Source: DATEPR01 sp036279295
GTDB lineage: Bacteria; Actinomycetota; Actinomycetes; Mycobacteriales; Pseudonocardiaceae
Reading direction: 5' to 3'
Assembly: GCA_036279295.1 (NCBI GenBank)
Contig: DASUJK010000419.1
Coordinates: forward strand, 1 to 13,997
DNA: 13,997 nucleotides
The notes under the pieces are model-generated. The model was not told the origin of the DNA and did no database searches. It saw only the letters and a list, made by a program, of their open reading frames with translations. The position numbers were made by a program, and so were the translations under genes. Below are positions 8,298-13,997 of this stretch, piece after piece (the stretch's first letter is position 1; each line of letters opens with the position of its first letter).

Positions 8298-8582
8298 TCA
8301 GTTGCTCCTTGCCTCGTCGGAGTTGCCGGCGCTGACCTGCTGGTGGACGAGCGCGGTCATCATGTCGATGTTCGCTTCCTCAAGTTCGGACACGTCCAGC
8401 GAGATGCTGAAGCGGTCGTTCACCTGTGCGACGATCGTGAGGAACGCGAGGGACGTCGCGCCCTGGTCGAACAGGTCGACCCCCGGGTCGATGGTGGTGC
8501 GCTCCAGCACCGCGCATACCATCTGCTGGATCGACTCGCGGATGTCGTTCACTGACGACTGCGTGGCAGGAATCGACGTCAT
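8298..8582 (-). CDS. Stand-alone peptidyl carrier protein
   Basis: A 94-residue free carrier (thiolation) domain. The phosphopantetheine site is in DLFDQGATSLAFL, with Ser44 as the attachment residue; the motif GATSL replaces the common GGDSL, as in several free carrier proteins. Helical residues on both sides fit a single four-helix carrier domain with short tails. It should hold the threonyl thioester for the halogenase encoded two bases downstream; SyrB2-family halogenases act only on carrier-bound amino acids. In syringomycin the A and T domains are fused (SyrB1), while here they are separate proteins encoded next to each other, 27 bases apart. ATG 8582 is the first ATG in frame and gives a normal domain length; the ribosome-binding site is weak. 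Confidence 0.92.
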   Translation of the reverse strand: MTSIPATQSSVNDIRESIQQMVCAVLERTTIDPGVDLFDQGATSLAFLTIVAQVNDRFSISLDVSELEEANIDMMTALVHQQVSAGNSDEARSN

Positions 8583-8609
8583 CGCACCGGCGCCAATCCT
8601 GCGTCGTGT

Positions 8610-10175
8610 TCAGTGTGCAAGGCCATGACGATTCACCTTTCCCTGTAACGTCATCGGGATTTCCGAGACGATCTGATAGTGGGATGGCCGAAGGTGCCGA
8701 GGCAGGACGGTCCGCGCCCGCTGCTCGACCGAGGACGTCAGCGCTACGAGGTCCACGTCGTCGAGATCGGCTCCCGGCTCGGGCAGCAGATGTGCGACCA
8801 GCCGCAGGTCGCCCTGCCCGTAGTCGTGGGACGTGACAACCACTCCTGCGATTCCGGGCACCGTGGCGAGACATTCCTCGATCTCGCCCGGTTCGATCCG
8901 GTAGCCACGCACCTTCAGTTGGTCGTCCAACCGACCCAGATAGGTCAGCTCGCCATCGGGTGACCGCACCGCCTGGTCGCCCGACCGGTAGAGCCGGTCC
9001 TCGCGGATGTGTTCTGGTGCCGACACGAACCGCTCAGCGGTGAGTGCCGGTCGGTTCAGGTAGCCGCGGGCCAGTCCCGGTCCTGCGACGAACACCTCGC
9101 CCGGCGTGCCGGTGGGTACTGGCCTGCGTTCCGCGTCCAGCAGGTACACCCGCAGGTCGGGTAGCGGAACTCCGATCGGGCTGCCGCTGGGTTCCAGGAT
9201 GTCGGCCGCCGTCAGCGGCCGATAGGTGCAGTGGACCGTCGTCTCGGTGATGCCGTACATGTTCACCAGCTGAGGAGACCGGTCACCGTGCCGCTTCACC
9301 CACGGTGCCAGCATCGACGGATCGAGTCGTTCGCCACCGAAGATCACCAGACGCAGCGCGAGGCCGGCGGTGTCGCGGCCGGGGCCGAACATGACGGACA
9401 GGAACTGCCGGAACGCCGATGGCGTCTGGTTCAGCACCGTCACCTGTTCGGTGCGCAGCCACGACACCAACAGCTCGGGCGACCGTGACACGGGGGTGGG
9501 CAGCAACACCAGCCGGCCACCGTGGGCAAGCGCACCCCAGACCTCCCACACGGAGAAGTCGAAGCTGATCGAGTGGAACAGTGTCCACACGTCCCGGTCG
9601 TCGAAGTGGAACCACTCCTGGGTCTGGTCCAGCAGACGCACCACATTCCGGTGTTCCACGGCGACGCCTTTGGGAGTACCGGTCGAACCGGATGTGTAGA
9701 TGACGTAGGCAAGGTTCCGGCCGGTCACCCGTCTCGGGCCCGCGACCGGCATCGGCCCCGGTACACCTGGGTCGACATCGAGCCGATCGCCGTCCATCCA
9801 GACGATCGCGGGATGGCGACCGGCCACCTTTCCCTCGCTGGCCCGGGCCGCGACGACGACGGGGGCAGCGCAGTCGGCCAGCAGGTAGTCGATGCGCTCC
9901 GCTGGATAGTCGGGATCGATCGGCACGTACGCGCCGCCCGCCATCAGGATGCCGATGATGCCCACCAGTGCCTCGACACTCCTCGGCGCGCACAGGCCGA
10001 CCAGGACGTCGGGGCCGACACCCAGTTCGACGAGTCGTGCGGCGAGCCTTCCCGCTCGGTCGTTCAGTTCGCCGTAGGTGATTTCTTCGTCCTGAGTGGA
10101 CAGTGCGACCCGGGTGGGAGCGGCGTGCGCACGCATTTCGAAAATTCTGTGCAGACAGTCGTCCGGCAGCAACAC
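8610..10175 (-). CDS. Stand-alone NRPS adenylation domain, predicted L-threonine specific
   Basis: A 521-residue free adenylation protein that activates an amino acid as aminoacyl-AMP and loads the adjacent carrier protein. All core motifs are intact: A3 YVIYTSGSTGTPKGV (157-171), A4 FDFSVWE (205-211), A5 NMYGITETT (305-313), A7 YRSGD (396-400), A8 GRLDDQLKVRGYRIEPGEIE (414-433) and the catalytic Lys513 in LQGKVNR. Aligning by eye to GrsA, the ten specificity positions read D206 F207 W210 N249 I278 G280 M306 V314 H315 K513, that is DFWNIGMVHK, the standard threonine code also expected of SyrB1-type enzymes. The frame stays open to 10436, but that would run through the divergent promoter and palindrome, and those residues look non-coding. 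I place the start at GTG 10175 (or TTG 10172, which has GGAG at 6-base spacing), just before LLPDDCLHRIFE, where family members begin. Confidence 0.92.
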   Translation of the reverse strand: MLLPDDCLHRIFEMRAHAAPTRVALSTQDEEITYGELNDRAGRLAARLVELGVGPDVLVGLCAPRSVEALVGIIGILMAGGAYVPIDPDYPAERIDYLLADCAAPVVVAARASEGKVAGRHPAIVWMDGDRLDVDPGVPGPMPVAGPRRVTGRNLAYVIYTSGSTGTPKGVAVEHRNVVRLLDQTQEWFHFDDRDVWTLFHSISFDFSVWEVWGALAHGGRLVLLPTPVSRSPELLVSWLRTEQVTVLNQTPSAFRQFLSVMFGPGRDTAGLALRLVIFGGERLDPSMLAPWVKRHGDRSPQLVNMYGITETTVHCTYRPLTAADILEPSGSPIGVPLPDLRVYLLDAERRPVPTGTPGEVFVAGPGLARGYLNRPALTAERFVSAPEHIREDRLYRSGDQAVRSPDGELTYLGRLDDQLKVRGYRIEPGEIEECLATVPGIAGVVVTSHDYGQGDLRLVAHLLPEPGADLDDVDLVALTSSVEQRARTVLPRHLRPSHYQIVSEIPMTLQGKVNRHGLAH

Positions 10176-10292
10176 GATCTCCGTTCGGCATGGCCGACTT
10201 CTTCCGACGAATTCCCCTTCGTGCGGCCTGAAGAAACTGGTCGCGATGCTACAGCCGCGAGTTCCGCTCTCCCAGTGATGGCCGAGTAGTAA

Positions 10293-10310
10293 TGTCCCGC
10301 CGGCGGGACA
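10293..10310. promoter_or_regulatory. Perfect 18-bp palindrome in the divergent promoter region, candidate operator
   Basis: TGTCCCGCCGGCGGGACA is a perfect inverted repeat with no spacer. It sits near the middle of the 245-base gap between the divergently transcribed A-domain gene (start 10175) and T-E gene (start 10421), about 118 and 110 bases from the two starts. This is where a regulator controlling both transcripts would bind. Which protein would bind it is unknown. Clear -35/-10 pairs are not evident on either side. Confidence 0.5.
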
Positions 10311-10390
10311 GCGTAATTCCTCGGTGGCAGCGGCTTCGTTGTGACGATAGGTTCGGGAACGGTGAGGAAACCAATCGCGGTTGTCCAGCT

Positions 10391-10406
10391 GCGCCGGGCC
10401 CGGCGC
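10391..10406. promoter_or_regulatory. Perfect 16-bp palindrome just upstream of the T-E ribosome-binding site
   Basis: GCGCCGGGCCCGGCGC is a perfect palindrome ending four bases before the Shine-Dalgarno sequence of the T-E gene. It could be a protein-binding site, or a strong structure in the mRNA leader that affects translation. All bases are G or C, so chance occurrence is more likely than for the mixed-base palindrome at 10293. Confidence 0.35.
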
Positions 10407-10410
10407 CATG

Positions 10411-10415
10411 GGAGG
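10411..10415 (+). promoter_or_regulatory. Ribosome-binding site that sets the T-E start
   Basis: GGAGG lies five bases before the GTG at 10421. It is the clearest Shine-Dalgarno sequence in the window and decides the start of the T-E gene over the earlier in-frame ATG at 10292, which overlaps the operator-like palindrome. Confidence 0.8.
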
Positions 10416-10420
10416 ACGAA

Positions 10421-12172
10421 GTGACCGACAGGGCACCGAATTCGGCGGGCGACGACGCCGACCGGATGAGCAGGCTGAGTCCGGAGCGGCGTGCCCTTCT
10501 TGCCCGGCTGCTGGAGGTGGCCGACAACGGCACCGCGGACCCCAGCAGCCCGGCGGAACGAGCGCTGGTGGAGATCTGGCAGGACGTGCTGCGGGTTGAG
10601 CACGTCGGGGTCCAGGACAGTTTCTTCGCGCTCGGCGGGGACTCGATCACGAGCATCCTGGTTTCCGTGCGAGCGGCGGCCGTCGGCCTGCGTGTCACGT
10701 CCCGCCAGGTACTGGAGGAGGAGACCGTCGCCCAACTCGCGGCCGTCGCGGGCAGGGGACCGGCCGACGAGGAGTCGACCGATGTCGCGCTCGGCGAGAT
10801 CGTGCTCACTCCCGTGCAGCGCTGGTTCTTCGAACAGCACCTGCCTGAGCCGGCGCACTGGGATCAGGCCATGTACGCCGAGTTGGCGCCGGGCACGGAC
10901 CCGGCTTTCCTTGCCGCCGCGCTGTCCTCGGTCGTCGCGCGGCACGCCGTGTTGCGCAGCCGGTTCGTCTTCTCGGGCGACAGGTGGCAGCACGAGGTGC
11001 CGGGCTCGGCAAGCGATCCCGAACTGTCCGTTGTGGAGCTCGGTGGCGTCGCCGACGACGCGCGGGCCGAGGTGATCCGCACATCGATGGACGCGGCCGC
11101 CCGGCGACTCGACCTCGGCGAGGGCAAACTGGTCACCGCCGTCCTGTTCCGGCTCGACCCGCCCGACCGGGATCGCATCCTGCTGTTGGTCCATCACCTG
11201 GTCGTCGACGGCGTCTCGATGCGTGTCCTGGTCGAGGATCTGGCGAACGCCTGGCAACGGCTGGCCCGCGGCGATCAACCCGACTTCCCGCCACGGACGG
11301 CGTCCTACCGGACCTGGGCGGCGGCGCTGGCGCGCCAGGCGGCCCGGCCGGAGGTCAGGGGCCAGTTGGACTACTGGCGGTCGGTGCCGTCGGCAGCCGC
11401 CGCCTCGTCGGCCATCCACCCGGCCGACCGGCTCGTCGCGCCATTCGGCACCGTCGGCCGGAGCCGAACCGTCGTCGCCGATGTGGACGAGCTGACCGTC
11501 GCCGCGTTGCGCCGCCATCGGAACGGAGCGCGGCTGCGGCAGTCACTGCTCGCCGGCCTGCTGTTGGCGTGGCGGGACATCACCGGCCGGGATGCGCTGC
11601 AGGTCGACCTTGAGGGGCACGGCCGGGAACCGCTGGCCGAGCCGATCGACGTGTCCAGGACCGTCGGCTGGTTCACCAGCGTCTACCCGGTGACGTTCGC
11701 GCTGTCCGACGAGGACGATGTGACCACGGCTGTCGAGACCGTCCGACGGCAACTCGACCTCGTCCCCGACAACGGGATCGGCTACGGCCTGCTCAGGTAC
11801 TTCGACGTCGCGGGTGCTGAGTTGGCGGAGCTGCCGCAGTCGCAGGTCAGCTTCAACTATCTCGGCCGGTTCGAGCCGGGTGTCGGCGCCGCGGAGTTGG
11901 TCGGTCCGCCGCTGCCGCTGCCGGCCGCTGTACAGAGCCCGGCTGCGACGCGCAGGTACGCGTTGGAGGTCGTGGTCACCGGGGTCCTGGGGCGGTTGCG
12001 GATCGAACTGACCTACGGCGTGGACCACCACAGGGACAGGGACATCGAGGATCTCCTCGGCGAGTACGTGGCCGTGCTGCATGCCATGAGCAGCCCGAGG
12101 AGCCTTGGCGCCGGCAGGGACGAGCACGGTTGGCCCGGGTCGATAGCCGACCGGATCACCGTCCGGCGCTGA
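10421..12172 (+). CDS. Stand-alone NRPS carrier-epimerization (T-E) didomain protein
   Basis: A 583-residue protein. Residues 1-40 are a linker-like leader (LSPERRALLARLLE). Residues about 43-110 are a carrier domain with the site DSFFALGGDSITSIL, attachment residue Ser75; GGDS is typical of carriers paired with epimerases. Residues about 125-560 are an epimerization domain with its marker motifs in order: LTPVQRWFFEQ (129-139), HHLVVDGVSMRVL (258-270, catalytic His259), EGHGRE (398-403, catalytic Glu398), RTVGWFTSVYPVTF (413-426), PDNGIGYG (449-456) and VSFNYLGRFE (486-495). It should convert an L-aminoacyl or peptidyl thioester on its own carrier into the D form. There is no A domain, so the residue must arrive in trans, either from a partner A domain or through the SyrC-like transferase. 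The C-terminal tail of about 25 residues may be a docking segment. It is divergent from the chlorothreonine operon and convergent with the C-A* gene (46-base gap). Confidence 0.9.
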   Translation: MTDRAPNSAGDDADRMSRLSPERRALLARLLEVADNGTADPSSPAERALVEIWQDVLRVEHVGVQDSFFALGGDSITSILVSVRAAAVGLRVTSRQVLEEETVAQLAAVAGRGPADEESTDVALGEIVLTPVQRWFFEQHLPEPAHWDQAMYAELAPGTDPAFLAAALSSVVARHAVLRSRFVFSGDRWQHEVPGSASDPELSVVELGGVADDARAEVIRTSMDAAARRLDLGEGKLVTAVLFRLDPPDRDRILLLVHHLVVDGVSMRVLVEDLANAWQRLARGDQPDFPPRTASYRTWAAALARQAARPEVRGQLDYWRSVPSAAAASSAIHPADRLVAPFGTVGRSRTVVADVDELTVAALRRHRNGARLRQSLLAGLLLAWRDITGRDALQVDLEGHGREPLAEPIDVSRTVGWFTSVYPVTFALSDEDDVTTAVETVRRQLDLVPDNGIGYGLLRYFDVAGAELAELPQSQVSFNYLGRFEPGVGAAELVGPPLPLPAAVQSPAATRRYALEVVVTGVLGRLRIELTYGVDHHRDRDIEDLLGEYVAVLHAMSSPRSLGAGRDEHGWPGSIADRITVRR

Positions 12173-12218
12173 CCCGGCCCACCCGCTGAGCACGGAAGCA
12201 CGAGCGGCGGCCGGCCCG

Positions 12219-13997
12219 TCAGCTGTCCATCACCCGCAGGATGGCGTGGACCTGCTCGTCCGACATCTGGTCGATCCGACCGAGCACGTCCGCCACCGAC
12301 GTCACGCCCGTGTCCGCGAGCAGGCGGAGCGTTTCGGTGTCGACGTCACCTGTTGGTGTGACCGGAATCGCCGGCACCGTGAGCAGCCTGGACGGCACCA
12401 TGCCGGCCGGAAGTCCGGTGTGCAGCGACTTCCGCAACCGTGCCTCGATCCCGGCGTCCGCCGCGGTGCGGTCCAGCACCAGGTACCCGACGAGTTCCCT
12501 GCGTCCGTTCGGCGTCCGTTCGACGCGGACGGCGGCGTCGGCCACCGACGGCAGCGCCCGCAGCGCGGCCACCACCTCTTCCAACTCGACATGGAACCCG
12601 CGGATCGTCACCTGGTGGTCGACGCGGCCTGCGAACTCCAACCGGCCGTCGACGGTGCGCAGACACAGGTCGCCGGTGCGCAACATCCGACCACCGGGCG
12701 CCGGCGCGTAGGGGTCGGGCAGATAGCGCTCCGCGGTCCGTGCCGGCCGACCGTGGTAGCCCCGACCGATGGTCGGTCCGCCGACGTAGATCTCCCCGAT
12801 CGCACCGCAGGGCACCGGCCGCAGCGCGTGGTCCAGTACGTAGACACGCACGCCGTCCAGCGGTCGGCCGAGCAGTGGGCGTACGGCACCGCCGGCTTCG
12901 CACCTGCCCCAGGTCTGCACAGGAGTGCCTGCCCCGCAGCCGTACGCGGCGATCATCCGACAGTGCGGGAGCCAGCGGTCCCGCACGCCCCGCATCAACC
13001 GCTCACCACTGGTCACCAGCAACCGCACACCGGGCATCGACGTGGGTTCGGCGGCGGTGAGCACCGGGGCGGCAACACACACCACGTCGGCTCCGGAGGC
13101 CGTGGCGGCGGTGCTCAGCGACGACCACTCCGTGCCGCCGGACGAAGGCAGGCAGAGCGTGGCCCCGGATCCGAGCGCCACCAACATCTGCCACACGGTC
13201 AGCAGGTCACCTGGTGCCCCGGACAGCAACCGGGTGCCGGAGTCGATGCCGAACGCGCGGGCGGCGCCGGTGATCGAGCCTGCGAGGCCACGGTGTGTCA
13301 ACTCGACGCCGTCCAACGCCGGTCCGGAACCGACGCACGCGAGCTGGTCGACCATGACCGCGCACGCGCCGGCCGACTCGCGGTGGATCGGCTCGTCAGG
13401 CGGCGGGACCACGGTCACACTGTGTCCGGCCTGGTCGAGCAGGGTCCGGCTGACCAAGCCGACGGGTGGGTCGGTGTCCGGGTCCAGCAGCACGCACGCG
13501 CCACCGGCCTTCAACACGCCGAGCACGGCTGCGACGCGGTCGGCCGCCCGTTCGACGTGCACACCGACCAGTTCCTCCCGGTGGATCCCGGTGTCGCGGA
13601 GCAGTCCAGCCACCCGGTCGGCCATCCGGTCGAGTTGCCGGTAGGACAGCTCGGTTCCGTCGTGCCACACGGCCGGATGGTCCGGGCGCTCGACGGCGTG
13701 CCGCTCGAACAGCACATGTGCCGGTTCGAATCGGTCATCGCCTGCTGGCGCCGGAAACAGGCTCGACACGAGTTGGGCCGTCTGCTCGGCGTCCGGTTCC
13801 GCGATGGCGACGGCAGGCGTGCCGACGGTGTCCCGGACGCCGCTGAGCCTGGCGAGCGTCTCCTGGAAGTCGTTGACCAGCGCGGCGGCCAGGTCGGCGG
13901 AGAACAGGTCGGTGGCGAATTCCAGGAACCCCTCCAGACCGTCGTCGACCTCCTCCATGTACCAGCGCAGGTCGAACCGGGAGGTGCCGGTCGGCAG
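12219..13997 (-). CDS. NRPS C-terminus: condensation-domain end plus degenerate adenylation domain, no carrier domain (5'-truncated)
   Basis: The frame is open to the right edge; 592 residues are visible and the gene starts outside the window. Residues 1 to about 65 are a condensation-domain tail (TSRFDLRWY, then DDGLEGFLEFATDLF). An adenylation-type domain follows. Early and late motifs are recognisable: LSYRQLDRMADRV, LGVLKAGGACVLLDPD, GEIYVGGPTIGRGYHGRPA, LRTGDL, GRVDHQVTIRGFHVELEEV. The working parts are lost: the A3 P-loop (SGSTGxPKG) is replaced by ACVGSGPALDG, there is no FDxS with Asp235, YGPTE became YGCGAGTP, and the A10 lysine region NGKVD is TGDVD. The domain therefore almost certainly cannot activate an amino acid. 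After it come only a short helical tail (VLGRIDQMSDEQVHAILRVM) and the stop, so the module lacks a carrier. Codon bias is normal throughout with no frameshift, so the protein seems maintained, perhaps for its condensation domain or as a scaffold. Confidence 0.9.
   Translation of the reverse strand: MPTGTSRFDLRWYMEEVDDGLEGFLEFATDLFSADLAAALVNDFQETLARLSGVRDTVGTPAVAIAEPDAEQTAQLVSSLFPAPAGDDRFEPAHVLFERHAVERPDHPAVWHDGTELSYRQLDRMADRVAGLLRDTGIHREELVGVHVERAADRVAAVLGVLKAGGACVLLDPDTDPPVGLVSRTLLDQAGHSVTVVPPPDEPIHRESAGACAVMVDQLACVGSGPALDGVELTHRGLAGSITGAARAFGIDSGTRLLSGAPGDLLTVWQMLVALGSGATLCLPSSGGTEWSSLSTAATASGADVVCVAAPVLTAAEPTSMPGVRLLVTSGERLMRGVRDRWLPHCRMIAAYGCGAGTPVQTWGRCEAGGAVRPLLGRPLDGVRVYVLDHALRPVPCGAIGEIYVGGPTIGRGYHGRPARTAERYLPDPYAPAPGGRMLRTGDLCLRTVDGRLEFAGRVDHQVTIRGFHVELEEVVAALRALPSVADAAVRVERTPNGRRELVGYLVLDRTAADAGIEARLRKSLHTGLPAGMVPSRLLTVPAIPVTPTGDVDTETLRLLADTGVTSVADVLGRIDQMSDEQVHAILRVMDS

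Noticed and set aside
6282..8628. Long plus-strand open frames opposite the transferase, halogenase and carrier genes
   Set aside because: The translations are His/Arg/Val-rich with no family features, while the minus strand encodes well-conserved enzymes over the same bases.
10292..10420. Starting the T-E gene at ATG 10292
   Set aside because: That start lies at the edge of the 18-bp palindrome and has no ribosome-binding site, whereas GTG 10421 has GGAGG at ideal spacing.
10176..10436. Extending the A-domain gene upstream to 10436
   Set aside because: The extra residues resemble no adenylation protein, and they would cross the palindromes and the T-E leader; GTG 10175 gives the normal domain length.
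10781..12172. Reading the second domain of the T-E protein as a condensation domain
   Set aside because: The motifs EGHGRE, RTVGWFT, NGIGYG and FNYLGRF are epimerase markers not found together in condensation domains.
12173..12218. Bidirectional terminator in the convergent gap between T-E and C-A*
   Set aside because: Only a weak CCGCT/AGCGG pairing with an imperfect interior is visible, and there is no T-tract; not strong enough to call.
1..13997. tRNA or rRNA genes, CRISPR arrays, insertion sequences or transposases
   Set aside because: None was seen on either strand; no repeat arrays, transposase-like proteins or tRNA-like cloverleaf sequences were recognised by eye.

Overview
The window is uniformly GC-rich, with codons that almost always end in G or C, short intergenic gaps and a large LAL-type LuxR regulator. 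This points to a filamentous actinomycete; a Pseudonocardiales-type genus is a guess, since nothing in the sequence fixes the genus. The window is part of a nonribosomal peptide gene cluster and is open at both ends: a protein of unknown function is cut at the left edge and an NRPS gene is cut at the right edge.

Layout. (1) Bases 2-1420, plus strand: the 3' part of an unrecognised gene. (2) 1421-1542: a short intergenic stretch with a 7-bp-stem hairpin and a 10-bp inverted repeat. (3) 1543-4287, plus: a 914-residue LAL-family regulator (AAA+ type ATPase plus C-terminal LuxR helix-turn-helix). (4) 10175 down to about 4314, minus: a compact operon, in transcription order a stand-alone adenylation domain with an exact threonine specificity code, a stand-alone carrier protein, a SyrB2-type non-heme iron halogenase, an alpha/beta-hydrolase-fold protein with a cysteine nucleophile (SyrC/CmaE type), a Kef-type cation antiporter with a one-base frameshift, and a short frameshifted unknown gene. 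(5) 10176-10420: a divergent promoter region holding two perfect palindromes (18 and 16 bp). (6) 10421-12172, plus: a stand-alone carrier-epimerase (T-E) didomain. (7) 12219 to the right edge, minus: the end of an NRPS with a condensation-domain tail and a degenerate adenylation domain, ending without a carrier domain.

How the genes may work together. By close analogy with syringomycin SyrB1/SyrB2/SyrC, the A protein should load L-threonine on the carrier protein, the halogenase should chlorinate the C4 methyl group to give 4-chloro-L-threonyl-S-carrier, and the Cys-hydrolase should move that residue to a carrier domain of the peptide assembly line. The downstream NRPS end has an adenylation domain that has lost its ATP-binding and catalytic motifs and has no carrier domain. 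Nearby, a free T-E protein carries a carrier domain but no A domain. My inference is that these are two halves of one dissociated module that receives (chloro)threonine in trans and may epimerise it. The antiporter and the LAL protein would be transport/homeostasis and regulatory partners. Two single-base frameshifts about 350 bp apart at the distal end of the operon suggest either decay there or local sequence errors.
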